64,000 nucleotides of DNA from Sambucus nigra (GCA_949130495.1 OX422215.1:11757302-11821301); one strand, 5' to 3'. Numbered from the stretch's first letter, positions 36,623 through 60,593 are shown. Made by a program: numbers and translations. Notes: generated by a model from the letters alone, not told the origin.

Positions 36623-37987
36623 CAGGGCCGACTCTGCAATTTTAGAGGCCCTAGGCGAACGATTAATTTGGAGCCCTTTATATTTTTCTTCTCGCATTTT
36701 TCGATGCAAAACTATCAATTAAATCATAAAATTTTATTGTTGTTAACAAATCTTCTTCAATTGATAACATGTGTCTATCAAATTTTGATCAATATTTTTT
36801 CAATTAGCCGGATTATAAACATCTAGTGGTAAAGCTTCTACACGTTCATTTTCTAATTGTTCATTATCTAATTCTTCTAAATTTTGATGTTCAACAACAT
36901 TTTCATTATCTAAATCTTCTATATTTTGATGTTCAACATCTATTTATTTTTTTTATTAAAATATTTATTTAGTAAACCCGCTAGTTTTGATGTTTCTTCT
37001 TCAATTTGTTTTTGTCATTTTCTTTTTTCGTGACCGGAGGAATATTTTCTAGTAGACATATTAACACAACAAGTGTAATTTGCAAAAATAAAAATTAATC
37101 ACAAGATTCTCAATAATATTGATAAACAATATTAAAGAAAAATGCTAAGGATGAACAATAGAAACTGATTTGTAACCAATTTGAAAGCAATCTCAAATTT
37201 TAATTTGTAAATTCTCAAATAACAAATTGGAATATACAAAAAAAAAAATAGTAGTAGTAAAATAAACAAATTTATATAGTGAGATATAAAAAAACAAATA
37301 AATAATATATACTTACACAAACAAGCTTCAATCAAGTCCTAACTTTCTGAAATTGAAAAAATTGAAACCCTCGATTTTTAATTCTTATTTTGATAAGGTT
37401 AGTTCAAGAAAAGAAAAAAAAAAGGTGGGGGGGGGGGGGGGGGGGGGGGGGGAGGGGGGGCAAAAATTGGTTTTTTAGGGGGGTGGGGGTGGGGCAGCGG
37501 GCCGCTAGGTTTTTTTGGTTTTTTTGGGGGGAGGGGGTAAGGGAAGGGTCTATTCTTGCTTTGGTTAGTAGAGAAAGAGAGTAGTGTGAGAGAGAAGAAA
37601 AGTGAGAGAAGAAAGTGGATGAGAGAATTAGGGTTAGAATAGAATAAGTAAATGGTTTGGATTGGATTTGGTTATGATGATGGATTTATTGTGGGTTTAA
37701 ATTTTAATGTGTGGATGGATTATTATGTTGTTGGATTTAGTGCATTGATTTATTTTAAATAGAACAAATTTTATTTTGAAAGCCTTTTTTTAAATGATAA
37801 CTCTAATTTTTTTCATAATTAATCTTTTTGGGGGCGGCATTTATTTTTTACAACTAATTTTTTTTTAAACCTGATATTTTTATAACAATTTTTTTTTTAA
37901 TTCCTAAAAAAAAAATCCGGAAGGGACCCCAATTAATCGGGAGTCCTAGGCGGCGACCTAACCCGCCTATGCCTAGAGCCGACCCTG
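36623..37987 (-). mobile_element. hAT element, non-autonomous, with ZMYM1-like transposase N-terminus
   Basis: The ends are CAGGGCCGACTCTG on the left and, reverse-complemented, CAGGGTCGGCTCTAGG on the right. They are flanked by 8-bp direct repeats GTCGTTAG (36615-36622) and ATCGTTAG (37988-37995), one mismatch. TIR and 8-bp duplication mark the hAT superfamily. On the minus strand from about 37060, MSTRKYSSGHEKRK and, further on, LPLDVYNPANWKNIDQNL resemble the start of plant TTF-zinc-finger/ZMYM1-like hAT transposases (DxYDPxNWxNID). A stop follows the first 14 codons and the rest of the transposase is absent. A 26-base G run lies inside. Confidence 0.85.
37427..37460. repeat. Poly-G tract (26 G, A, 7 G)
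   Basis: An uninterrupted G homopolymer inside the hAT element, followed by further G-rich sequence to about 37540. It has strong potential for G-quadruplex formation. The Gly-rich reading frame across it is an artefact. Confidence 0.9.
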
Positions 37988-37995
37988 ATCGTTAG

Positions 37996-39866
37996 AAACG
38001 ACAAAGAAGAACGATTCTTAATGTGTCATGGCATTTATCCCAGCCAACGTCTTAATTGTGATCATTTGACAGTTTATTAAACTCCCCTTCTAAATATTTA
38101 TTTTGACAAGCCTTAAATTTCCAAATGCTATATCTATAATCTAAGTTTTTTTATCCGGAATCTTACTTCAACATTCCCTATTTATAAAACGACTTTCATT
38201 ACATAAAACTTGACAAGGCCCAGTAAATGTATCAATCAATGACCTCCTTAACACACCACTAGACTCCATTGTTCAAAATAATTCACTTTCATAATTAAAT
38301 AAAAGAAAATAAAATAGTAAAAAGAGGGATGAGTGATTTCCTAAGATGAACTTTTTCATTATTCGTGAAATCTAATTGCTGAGGGGACAGCAAAAAATGT
38401 GTTTCTTATTAAATGAGAAATATAGCACAAGCATCACATATAAGACTAGTTCTAGCATAATAGATTTGTAATTCAAGCAAAATAAAAGTAAAATATAAAA
38501 CAAATGTTCCATGTAAATAATAGTTATGACAACCTATAAGGTCATCCACAAATATATATACCATAAGTTTAGAGGATTAAACAGTGAAAGAGGTGATTGG
38601 GTCCCACATATGGGACTGAGGCAGAATTAGACATTTTCATAAAGAAAATTATCTCACATCTAGCTCGTGGAAATATTCCACGTTTACCCTCCAAACGTAT
38701 AAAAGTTACTTGTCTAAATTTTTATCCCCTCCTATAGTGAATCCGGTAGATTTACCATCGAATTCCCTCCCTCCAGATTGTTCCACCCACTGTTACTCAC
38801 ATACACGTTGAATTTATGGTACCCATTGTAGATGGCCCAACACAACCTAAGCAATTGAACCGTAAACCTATTAAGGTGAGTTTTTATTTGATTCTTGTGT
38901 ACTAAATCTATTATCTCAATGTTATTCAACAAGTATACCCTTATCCTATGTGTACCATTTTCATTTGATTCTTGTTCACCAAATCAATGTTACTATATAG
39001 TGCCACGTTGCAAGTTAAAGAGTTTAATATTAACTTTTTAAGTCGAACCCAATTAATAGTCAATTTTTCATTTACAAATATAACCAACAATCCAAATCTA
39101 TGATAGTAGCAAGTGTTAATCAAGTACATCCTTAATATATACAAAAAAAATGATATTTATCTTACTTTAATTAGTTGAGTATATTCTTTGTTTGTACAAA
39201 GAGGATAGAGGAATAATTTGCATCAAGAGTATATTGTAATGTTTAGTTGAAATGTATTTTGAAAGAGAAGTGTGGAAACCAAAATACTATTGAATGTGAA
39301 CATATAACAGACCCTAAACCAATGCGTATGAACATAAAAGACTTATTATTCCAAAAGTGACTCCTTACGTGGAATCAACACCTCGTCAACCATGATCAGT
39401 TAGAATAGACAAAATATATTTATCCAACAAAATCAACTTTACTGTATTTATAATCGTTACTAATGGCAATCTGAACTAAATGACAATGTTGAATACATAT
39501 AACAAAGTTGCCTATATTGAAAAAAGTGCCAATCTGCAAATCTTTTGCATTATGGTCAATTCTAATGCATCACATACCCTTCTTAAACTACAATAGAAGA
39601 ATAGTCTTCTAGTGTCTTGTATTAGCTAGAAACCTGGACTCAAGTATTAAACAATGGATATAAATTTTGGTAGCAACCACATCAGCTAGTTAAGATAACT
39701 TCCAATCCAACTCCAAATTCGCAATAGAGCTTAAAACAACTGTATTTTTGTTTGTACCATATTTGATTGAGACCAAACATTGAGGCCCGCTACTTGAATT
39801 TGAAGTGCTAATGATTTTCAACAGTCAATAGGATACAAAATAAATAACTGACTGTAAAAAGCGTTA
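37996..39866. other. Intergenic DNA downstream of MCM2
   Basis: No gene or clear repeat. The part nearest 39866 should include the MCM2 3' untranslated region, because MCM2 is transcribed leftward. No polyadenylation site could be chosen with confidence. Confidence 0.4.
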
Positions 39867-51236
<11,370 letters not shown>

Positions 51237-51330
51237 TTTGGTTTTTGGCTTTCGGTTTTTGGTTTCTCTCTCTGTTTGGTGTGTTGTGAGAGTGGGAGTT
51301 AGGGCTTTGTGGTTTTATTGCATTCGTTTG

Positions 51331-51352
51331 GGCGGGAAGATTTGGCGCCAAA
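51331..51352 (-). promoter_or_regulatory. E2F-type sites upstream of MCM2
   Basis: TTTGGCGCCAAA (51341-51352) is a perfect palindromic match to the E2F consensus. GGCGGGAA (51331-51338, TTCCCGCC on the coding strand) is a second match. They lie 95-116 bp upstream of the ATG. MCM genes of plants and animals are known E2F targets at G1/S, so these sites probably drive S-phase expression. Confidence 0.8.
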
Positions 51353-51361
51353 GAGATAGGA

Positions 51362-51367
51362 CACGTG
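51362..51367. promoter_or_regulatory. G-box CACGTG near MCM2 promoter
   Basis: CACGTG within GGACACGTGGAT lies just upstream of the E2F sites. It is the core binding site of plant bZIP and bHLH factors, but a six-base match alone is weak evidence of function. Confidence 0.4.
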
Positions 51368-51399
51368 GATGTTGGGGGAGTGGTTCTTAGTTGTGTTGG

Positions 51400-51578
51400 G
51401 ATTTTACTTGTTTGCCCCTGATTTGTTGCGAGAGAAACATACGATATCGAAAAATTACCGAAAGTGTTTCAAATGTCGCATTAGGTAATTTTTCGATACT
51501 AGTTTTAAGTGGGTATAAATAATATTATTTTGTAATATAGGTACGTTGTTTTCCTCTGATTTGTTATGAGACGCACGA
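51400..51578. other. Upstream intergenic DNA with a short repeated phrase
   Basis: GGTAATTTTTCGATACTAGTTTTAAGTGG near 51484 recurs as GGTAATTTTTCGGTACTAGTTGTAAATGG near 52051. No gene is present. Confidence 0.4.
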
Positions 51579-51926
51579 AAGGGATGTAAAATGAACCTAG
51601 TTTTCAAGTTCGACTCGTGTTCATTTTGATAAAAGCTCGTTCGAGCTCATCTCGTAAGGTAAACAACCCAGTATTAAACAAATTTTTAAGCTCGTTACCA
51701 TAATGAGGGCGGCTCGAATTCGGATCGAGTACAAATAATCATATGAAAATAGTGTGAAAAATAAGCTACTAGAGTTCGGCTCGTGTTTGTTTAGATAAAA
51801 GCTCGTTTGAGCTCGACTTATGAAATAAACAAGCTAAGTTTGGACAAATTTTTAAGATCGTAAAGATTTTCAAACCAAGCTTGAATATCTTATTATTCGA
51901 CTCGACTTGACTCGTTTACACCCCTA
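51579..51926. mobile_element. hAT-like MITE relic
   Basis: Left AAGGGATGTAAAATGA and right, reverse-complemented, TAGGGGTGTAAACGAG are imperfect inverted ends. The interior is rich in GCTCGTTCGAGCTC and GACTCG motifs, as in hAT non-autonomous elements. No convincing 8-bp target duplication remains. Confidence 0.5.
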
Positions 51927-53700
51927 GACATGGTGTGCATAGTAAAGAGTACTCATATATGCACCTATACACCCGGTACTCAAGAATTAGTGAAATTGGT
52001 TTGCATGTATTGTATTATGGATGAGGTAAAACAACTCTATAGCACATTCGGTAATTTTTCGGTACTAGTTGTAAATGGATGTAACATTATTCCATAATAA
52101 ATGACAATGGAAGCTTTTCATTCTAGTGGCTTATGTGGGTTTGCCTACGTTGTTTTTTTATAATTGATTTTAACATTTGTAATTTTTATTATTTGGGGTT
52201 TGGTACCCAAAATGAGTATTAGAGACTGTCAAAAAGTTTTGCAACGTATTTGTTGTATATAATAGTCGTTTTGGGGTCAAAATCCAAATAATGTGGGCTA
52301 AAGTCAATATTTAATAATTGATAAGGGTCAAATCCTATATAGTCCTAAGAAAATTGTCTGTCAACTTCCATATTTTTTAGCACTTAGGTTCCTTGTTAAT
52401 TATTATATATCTTATAAGTTACAATATAAACAAATTTAAGATAGTGTATACACAACATTTCGTATATATGCTTTAAAATTCCACATACAAACTATATTTT
52501 TCCAAAAACAATTATAAAAATCATGTTTTATGGAAAGTTACACATATTGAATGCATAACAACCCCGAGGTCGGTCCTGAAATTGATAAAAATTAACAAGA
52601 ATCATGTCAAACTTGTAAAATAGGTAGTTTATGTATGTATTGATATAAAATATTGGGCATAAACATATAACTTATCGATAAGTGCATTATTTTGTATAGT
52701 TTATACCCTAATACTTTGTTAGTCCCAATTTGTTTTCTTTGATAAGGTCTTAGGATCATTTTGTTTAAAAGGAAAAAAATGCAAGAGTAATTGGATTTGG
52801 ATTCAAAACGGTAATTTTAAGTAGAAAATGAGCACATCGATAATTTTATAATTTTCTTGTGTTAATTTGTGAAAAAGTTTATAAGTGAAATTTTTTGCAG
52901 GTAACGATGGAATTTGGTGCAAAATGACGATCAACTCGAGAGAAGCGTAAAAAACTGATTTTTACAGTCATTTGAAAAAAGCTCTTTACATTTGTGAAAT
53001 CGAACAAAAAAAAATCAGAAATCTGTATTATGCGAATTGGACGAAAACCCATGTGCGTCTTCGGCAAGCAAAAATAAGAGTCCTCGGGTGGGAAAAAATT
53101 GAGTATCTTATTTCGATCCAAAAACTGAAGGAGGTGGAGTGTTCGGGTTCAACACTGTTCGGCCAATTAAATAAAGTTCACCTCAATCCAACGTTAAATT
53201 AGTGTGCAATATTAATTACGTGATAAATGAACCTCGAATCATAACTATTTTCATATTATTTACGACTCTCGTGTATTGCTCTCATTATTCGTAGTTGCTT
53301 TTATTTAGTTTAGTGCATATTTATTCTTTACCCCATTTCGTCTAGTTGGACAGTTGCAATTCTTTTGAAAGTTCAAATTGACAAATCTGTGTGGGCTCGA
53401 CCGGCACTTATACTCGTTATTCTATAATAGCCCATGCACTTGTGTCATTTTTAATTTGACAACACTTATAACAAGAGCACAAATGGGGGCTATGTTTGAA
53501 CAACCTAAGGCATCTCGTTCGAACAATTTAGGGTATTTTGTTTGAACGAGAATGTATATCTCTTCATAACGACTTTAGGTTCATCGTATATAAGAACTTT
53601 AACACTTAACGTATATAGTAATCAAAATTTGAAAACATTGTTATATAAATTCTTAGTGTACGATTGATTGTTATTTTTCTTTACTTGTCGGCAATCATAC
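51927..53700. other. Unassigned intergenic DNA
   Basis: No supported gene. Antiparallel frames at 52879-53202 lack recognisable domains. CGTTCGAACAATTT and GTTTGAACGAGAA near 53515-53545 again recall the copia LTR motif. Retroelement-derived DNA is likely. Confidence 0.3.
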
Positions 53701-53929
53701 CGAGTATGGGTGGAAAAGGATCGAATTCGAACTGGATGAGAGGTGATCACAATCCAATTTACTAAGTTGTTAACAGATTCAGATCCGATTCGATAATCAG
53801 GCAGTTTGCCGATTTATTACACCGCATCCGTTAAAGATCACAAAAATCCAATCTGATCCGATCCAAAATTTTGATTTTTTTATATATTTTTGTATAATTA
53901 AAAATAAACTTAAGATTATATATATATAT

Positions 53930-54316
53930 GGAGAGGATCACAAGTGAACCTAAAAATCGAACTTTTTAATAGATCTTAAAAGAAAACATAATAACCCATT
54001 AATTTTAATTCCTATGTTGTAATTGTTCTGTCCCAGCGGCAACGGACACGCGTGTCGATCAAATATTTTTTTTTACACACCCCTACCCCCACCATGGCAC
54101 ACCATACTCCTAAGTAAACATTCCAGTAACTTAATTTTTGTAAACTAGTGGTCTGCCATGGTGGGGGTAGGGGTAAGGGGATCTCAGGTCACACGTGTGT
54201 CCGTTGTCGCTGGCGCGGACCAATTACACCATAGGAATTAAAATTAATGGATTGTTAGGTGCTTTTTGTTCATGTTCATTAAAAAGCTCGATTTTCAGGT
54301 TCAATTGTGATCCTCT

Positions 54317-54318
<2 letters not shown>
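53930..54318. mobile_element. Foldback element/MITE inserted in (TA)n
   Basis: The arms are about 165 bp, beginning GGAGAGGATCAC and ending GTGATCCTCTCC. They match through TTAATTTTAATTCCTATG, CAACGGACACGCGTGT and CCCCTACCCCCACCATGGCA, with a loop of about 55 bp. A TA tract lies on both sides (53918-53929 and 54319-54363), as in Micron-type MITEs that target (TA)n. It is non-coding. Confidence 0.85.

Positions 54319-54363
<45 letters not shown>
54319..54363. repeat. (TA)n microsatellite flanking the foldback element
   Basis: About 22 TA units. The shorter left partner is at 53918-53929. Confidence 0.95.
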
Positions 54364-54367
<4 letters not shown>

Positions 54368-54639
54368 TTAATCAGATCCGATTGGCATTAATCCATATTT
54401 GATCCATTTAGTAAATGGATAAATGGATTATTTGATAATCAGATTATCATATTTCAAAGTCGGTACCGGATTCGATTAAGAGAATCAGATCTAAATCAAA
54501 CTCCGATTAATACCGGTGGGTGCGCTTGTTGGTGATCTCCTATAAGGGATTTGATGGCGCGTGTACGACGTTGATTGAGCGTACTATTCCCGATGATAGT
54601 GACGTGCTCTACCTAGGCATTATTTACTCCGATCCTATA

Positions 54640-55020
54640 TCCTAAGGTACTTGTCTCACGAGTGGCACAACGGGGAGGATCTTTTCATATAGCCTTCGGT
54701 ATTGGGATGCCCTATAACAATTGTGGCCATCCCTCTGGCACGCGCATGGTTCACGCCCTTTCTCAGGGCGCTCTATCGTTGTCAAATGTGGGGTAATGTG
54801 TAGAGATAGAGTCGACAACTTATTTTGTACAAAACAGGCAAAACAAATGTTGTCACCTCGGGAAAGCGGCATTAAGAACAATATTGATGCTTGAGAAACC
54901 AAGTAGTTCAAGGGTTCGGGGACTAAGTTACGAAATGGAAAGGTGTTAGGAACCCATCCCGCCCTTTCGATCTCTCATGAGCACGTGTTAATCTTCTCAT
55001 GTTAGACTCCGTAAAATGTG
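54640..55020 (-). mobile_element. Tat/Ogre-type LTR-end fragment, minus orientation
   Basis: Reverse-complemented, it reads AGAAGATTAACACG, then GATCGAAAGGGCGGG, then TTCCTAACACCTTTCC, CGTAACTTAGTCCCCGAACC, and further on GTCGACTCTAT..ACCCCACATTTGACAACGATAG. These are the same blocks in the same order as 6080-6300 on the plus strand, including the primer-binding-site-like and leader parts. Confidence 0.55.
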
Positions 55021-55070
55021 TGATTATGTGCATATATATATATATATATATGAAGAATGGAATCACTCAA

Positions 55071-57461
55071 TGATTACGGGTGAAAAGTAGCATCGCGTCA
55101 AAACGTTAATCGTTGAATTCGTTTCACCGCGTTAATACAAAAACCTAAATTATGACTACACTTGCGATACAAGTATAGCGGTAAGTCGGGTATCGAATCC
55201 ACAGGGAGTGTTCGAAAGAATTTAATCGGTTTATTATTTTAGGAATAAAATTGTAAAAGGTGATGAGTGGTTGTAAATAAAAGGAAAAGATAAGAAGTTT
55301 AAACTAAACAATAATTAATAAAACGAGAGTCGAGATCACGTACCCGCCATGGGCTAAACACGCGAAAATAGAATTTCGGTTCGAACACATTTAATCGAGC
55401 ATTTTTAGTTAAACATAAACATCACACATGAAGGAATTTTAACCCAATGATGCGAGATTAAACATTTAATTCAAAATGGTCACACGCGTCTTAAAATCGA
55501 TTTATCGCAATAAATACTAACGTTGCGTGACAAAGAAAGTTAAACGCATAATAATCCCATTTTAATACGTGAGGTTTCGATTAAATGCAATTTTACACAA
55601 AACCTAAATTTCGGAGCTCGACACCCATTAATGGCGGACACACGATCCAAACCATATTTAACTACTCACACAACATGAATAACTAAATTAAACAACTAAT
55701 TAATAATTAAATCAAGAAATAATTAAACTACACTAATTTGTTTAGGCAAGGAAATAAATGGAAAACAAGAAAATCAAGGTTACAAAGCTTGAATAAAAGG
55801 GAAGACAGTGAATAGTACAAGAAAAACTTACATTAATGGAGTAGTACAAATGGAGAGGGAAACTCCACAAAAACAATCCCCAAAATACACAAACCCTAGG
55901 TCTCCCACAAAAAAAGAGAAAAAAAACTAAATCCTAAATTAATTCTCTGTCGTACAAATAAACAAAGTGTTGTATTTATAATAAGGGTGGGGGGGGGGGG
56001 GGGGAGGGAAAGAAAAGAAAAGGGGTTTAAGTCTCATTTAAGGAATAAAAGAAAAGGAAAAAAGAAAATAAAAAGAAACAAAGGGATAGCAGCAAAAGAG
56101 GTCGGCAAAATTAACAGGGGACCAGACGACCGCGTTCAAGCCGATCGACTGGTGGAGAAGGGTTGCGCACACTGCCAAACGTCTAAGCCAAATCCCCATT
56201 CACCGATCGACCGACGGCAGAGGCGCGGTCGACCGGTCATCATAGCTCAAGGCCCAAAATCGCAGTAGCCGCCCAAAATCGAAACCCACCTTCCATGGAG
56301 CAAAGCCAACCAATCCAAGACCAAGAAAATTGGCTAAAACCTCCAAACCCATGGAGTTACGAACTAAAACCCAACAATGGTAGACCAAAGTCCATCCATC
56401 GAGATGGTATAACCCACCAAAAGGTAACTCCATAAATGGTCAAAACCATAAAAATGTCAAAATGGGTACTCCGAAAATCCGAACCAACTGACCCACAACT
56501 ATATCCGTACACAACCCAAGCTCCAATTTCGGACGAAAAGCTTGAATTTCGGATGAAACCAAAACCCGAGCACAATACCAGGACAAAAGAAAATCGCCTA
56601 TGGAAGCTCCTCCAAAATGAAAGAGAAAAGGACATAAATGGAATTAAATAGATTGTTAAAATATTAATAAAATATTAAAATAAAATTCTTTTAATTCTTC
56701 CCCGATTAAAGCTCTGTGTTTCCTTCGTTCGAATTCCGATTCAAGCACCTCTCACGGTCACGCGAAGCTTGGCTCGAGAGCTATAACTTATGTGATACTT
56801 TGGTAAAAAATACCAAAGTGTGAAATTAAGAAAATGTCCCTGAATGTGCGAATCGGGACGAAACTTTACCGGAACGCGCTCAAACTTCACACTAAGCACT
56901 TTAATACCTATAAAATCTCAATTATACCTCAAATAACATGTTAGCATATAAAACAGAGGTTATCTGATTAACGAGCATAATTATAGGCATTAAAGTACCC
57001 GTGGGGGCTAAAATGCATAAGTTTGGGGGTCATTAAATGCAATATTCGATACGAATCACACCCCCTAACTTACACATTGCTAGTCACTAGTAATGAAATT
57101 CAAAGAAAGAAGAACTATAAGAAAATCATAACATGTATATATGCATCGAAATATAAATTTCACTTTCGTAGGGAACATGGTTGCATTTAGTGTATGCATT
57201 AAGCCGTTAAACCCCTATGTTACCCTGGTGGATGAGTGTCGTCTCGTGAGGGTTTTCAGGGATGAAACCCATAAACATAAAATTTCCTTAAAATATGCCC
57301 AATCAACATGCGACAAGCCCAATAATATCGAAAAGGATTTCATACGCATTATTAGCATAATGAACGAATTCAAATGAAAGTCCATTTCATTAAACATTAT
57401 AGAATGCACCTCGTATAATTGAAACCTTAAAATATGGGAGGGGGGGAGCACATGCAAAGCG
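55071..57461 (+). repeat. First, divergent unit of the long tandem array (2.4 kb)
   Basis: It begins TGATTACGGGTGAAAAGTAG and carries GTAAGTCGGGTATCGAATCC near 55181, a block with ATGGGCTAAACACGCGAAAA, and a region rich in GGTCGACCG palindromes (56120-56240). Its last part, 57060-57420, is the reverse complement of 60330-60590 in the next unit, so an inversion separates it from the regular array. A 16-base G run lies at 55989-56004. Open frames at 55987-56651 have no recognised domain. Confidence 0.75.
57060..57420 (-). repeat. Inverted copy of the unit-junction segment
   Basis: ACCCTCACGAGACGACACTC and ATACATGTTGTGATTTTCTT, found on the plus strand at about 60395 and 60505 and again at about 63530 and 63645, are here on the minus strand, in reversed order. 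Confidence 0.85.
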
Positions 57462-60400
57462 TGAATTGGGTGAAAAATAGCATCAAAACGCTAATCATTG
57501 AATTCGCCTCACCACGTTAATACAAAAACATAAATTACAACTGCACTAGAGATACAAGTATATCGGTAAGTCGGGGATCGAATCCACAGGGAGTGTTCGA
57601 CAAAATTTTATTGATTTATTATTTTAGGAATAAAATTGTAAAAGGTGATGGGTGGTTGCAAATAAAAGGAAAAAAACAAGAAGTTTAAACTAAACAATAA
57701 TTAATAAAACGAGATTCGAGATCATGTACCCGCCATGGGCTAAACACGCGAAAATATAATTTCCGTTCGAAAACATATAATCGAGCATTTTTAGTTAAAC
57801 ACAAACATCACACTTAAAGTGATTTTAACCCAAAGATGCGAGATTAAACATTTAATTCAAAATGGTCACACACGTCTTAAAATCGATTTATCGCAATAAA
57901 TACTAACGTTGCGTGACAAAGAATGTTAAAAGCATAATAATCCCATTTTCAATTAAATGCAATTTTACACAAAACCTAAACTTCAGAGCTCGACGCCCAG
58001 TAATGACGGACACACGACCCAAGCCCTATTTAACTACTTACACAACATGAATAATTAAATTAAATAACTAATTAATAATTAAATAAAAAAATAATTGAAT
58101 TACGCTAATTTATCCAGGCATGGAAATTAAATAAGCAATAAATAAAAGGGACAAAGCATAAATAAGGGGCGAAGAAGATGAATGGTGAAAATACCTTACA
58201 GTAATTGGGGCATACACAACAAACATGGAGGAGAGGGGTGAACTCCAACACAAAACCCCCAAATAGCTCTCAAACCCTAAGTCTATAATACAAAATAAAG
58301 ATCCAACTAATTATATCTATAAAAATAAGCAAGACTTAATTTTATACTAAGTTAGAATTAACAAATAAAAGAAAATCAAAATGAAAAGAAAAAAAGGGAG
58401 AGAGCAGCAAGTCGGCACAAAACAGAACACCGGTCGACCGCATAAACAGTGAAAGGACACACTGTCTAACTCGTAAGCCAATAAACCAAACAGTGGTCGA
58501 TCGTCGGTCAAATCGCGGTCGATCGCGCCTGTGGGAAACTCCCACTGCTGCTACAATCGCACCCAACAGCCAACTCCCATCTCCATTAAAGACCCAAGCT
58601 GTTGACTTGCCAAAAATGGCCAAATCCGAGAACACCCGTTTGAGTGTCACACATTGCTACTACCAAAACCAAAAGTCACCACCTCCAATGGCTGCCCAAA
58701 GCGAGATTAACACCCATGGCCAAAAACCCAAACCTCCACCTCCATGGATATACCAACAAGACCCATTTCGGGTTAAATCCGAGACCCAGTCGACCCGCGC
58801 ATAATGTGGGATATTCTATCCATTCATTGGAAGTGTCCATGATTTTGATTATATGTTATTTCCAGGCATGCTTTTCTTGTAAAAAATTACAAATTTCAAA
58901 ACTATTTTCTTCTTTATTTCTTCTTTGTTGGCCATTTTGCTTATGTTTTCGATGATAAATTTAAATAATTGCTATATCCAATTGCTAATTCAATGATGCA
59001 TTTTCTAATTTTTTTCATGTTATTAAACTTTAATCCTCAAATTATTTAATATTGAGAATAAATGCATGAATTAAACCTTTAAAACCCATGAGCACTTGAG
59101 CAGATTTTTTAAAATCATTCGGTAGGACAATTATAGCTTGGTATCTTGTTGTTGTTGTGTGTACACTGAAACCCAGCGAACTTCGTGCTTTTCTTCGTTT
59201 TCGAGTGCTTATACATTACTCTTTCACTTTTTTGAAAAACGTATCTTGTTGACGATCTCATTTTCTTTTGATTGATTGCATATAAATTGAATTATCACTG
59301 GAGCATGATTTTCAATGGTGTTGAGTTCCGAGAATCACATGAAACTTTAGGATAGGATCATAGGCCCTCTTTGATGTTTAACCCATACGACCTTACCCTT
59401 ACCCTTATATATGTCCCTAGTCAACCTCGTTGAACCCTATTATGACCTTTCTATTCGTCCCAAATCCTCTAACCAACTCAACATTGGAGTTTTAAACTAT
59501 GCATTTTACCTTTCTTACCTGTGTTTGGAATGATATTTGGGATTGAATGATATTGTGTAGTGTGGTTGCAATTTAAGCATATGAAGAGAGTTAAAAAAGA
59601 AAAGAAAAAGTAAGTAGAAAAAAAATGAGAAAAAGAAGAAAAGAAAAGAAAGAGAAAGTTTGTATATATGTGATGTGTATAGTTCAATAATCCTTGTTAC
59701 TCTCTCGATTGGTATATTTAATGCTTGTTTGGAAATCATTTTGAAATTTTGAAATTTCCCGCTATTTTCCATTATCCCAAGTTTTTCATCTCCGAACATC
59801 TTTGAATCCGTACATATTTCTTTCATTTCGTACCCCTAAGCCAAAGCTTACATTACAACCCAATAAAGTCCTATTTGATCGTAGTGTAATGTGATTCAAA
59901 GGTCGAACATTGGTGATAATCTGTTTAAGTGCATTTCATATCCGTTAATATGCGATATCCTTTCATGAGATTATATTTTGCACTTTTATATATCGTTCTT
60001 CATTAATGACATGTATGCGGTCTTGTTTCCATTTACAACTACTCATTATGCCCGCATGTCCCGTATGTTACACCCTATTCCGAGTGCTTCTATTTGTTGA
60101 GTGTAATATCCGGAGAGGATTGAGTGGAAGCATGCTCTAATTGTTATCCGGATTATAGGCGTTTTTACCGAATCAAAGCTTTTTACGTGTGCATTCACCC
60201 CACTCACATTTGAGGTTTCAATTCCATGTAGTTATTCTTTTAATATTGATAGTTGCAGATTAGTGGGAAAACTTCTCTTTTGCTTTGTTAATAATATGTT
60301 GAAATATATAATTGTTGTTGAGTTTTGGCATATTGGTTGTTTTGGCATACATTTTGATAAAATTTTATGTTTGTGGGTTTCATCCCTGAAAACCCTCACG

Positions 60401-60593
60401 AGACGACACTCGTCCACTAGGTTAACCTCGGGGGTTTAACGACTTATTGCATACACTAAATGCAATCGTGTTCCCTACGAAAGTGGCATTTATATTTCGA
60501 TGCATATATACATGTTGTGATTTTCTTATAGTTCTCCTTACTGTGAATTTCATTACTAGGGACTATCAATGTGTAAGCTATGGGGTGACATTT
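57462..60593 (+). repeat. 3.13-kb tandem unit, copy 1
   Basis: It starts TGAATTGGGTGAAAAATAGC, contains the GTAAGTCGGGGATCGAATCC motif (57567), the GGTCGACCG cluster (58430-58540), a purine-rich stretch (59580-59665) and the junction segment (60330-60593). The minus frame at 58342-58650 and the plus frames at 58493-58955 are conserved in the next unit only as DNA similarity, with no recognised domain. It is probably non-coding retroelement DNA. Confidence 0.85.

Larger units (their letters stand above)
53700..54530. mobile_element. Decayed element with GATCCGAT repeats, split by a foldback element
   Basis: Both flanks of the foldback element carry the same motif family (CAGATCCGATT, ATCCGATCC, GATAATCAG, AATGGAT). 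This suggests one older element, perhaps hAT-type given TATGGGTGGAAA at its left, into which the foldback inserted. The ends are not certain. Confidence 0.35.

Noticed and set aside
37390..37584. Glycine-rich 64-codon frame
   Set aside because: Produced by the poly-G tract inside a hAT element.
51579..51926. 8-bp target duplication for the hAT-like relic
   Set aside because: The candidate flanks share only three or four bases, so no duplication is claimed.
55181..55210. tRNA-like T-arm sequence (GGTATCGAATCC), repeated once in each 3.13-kb unit
   Set aside because: No acceptor stem, D-arm or anticodon arm could be built around it in any copy, so it is not called a tRNA gene.
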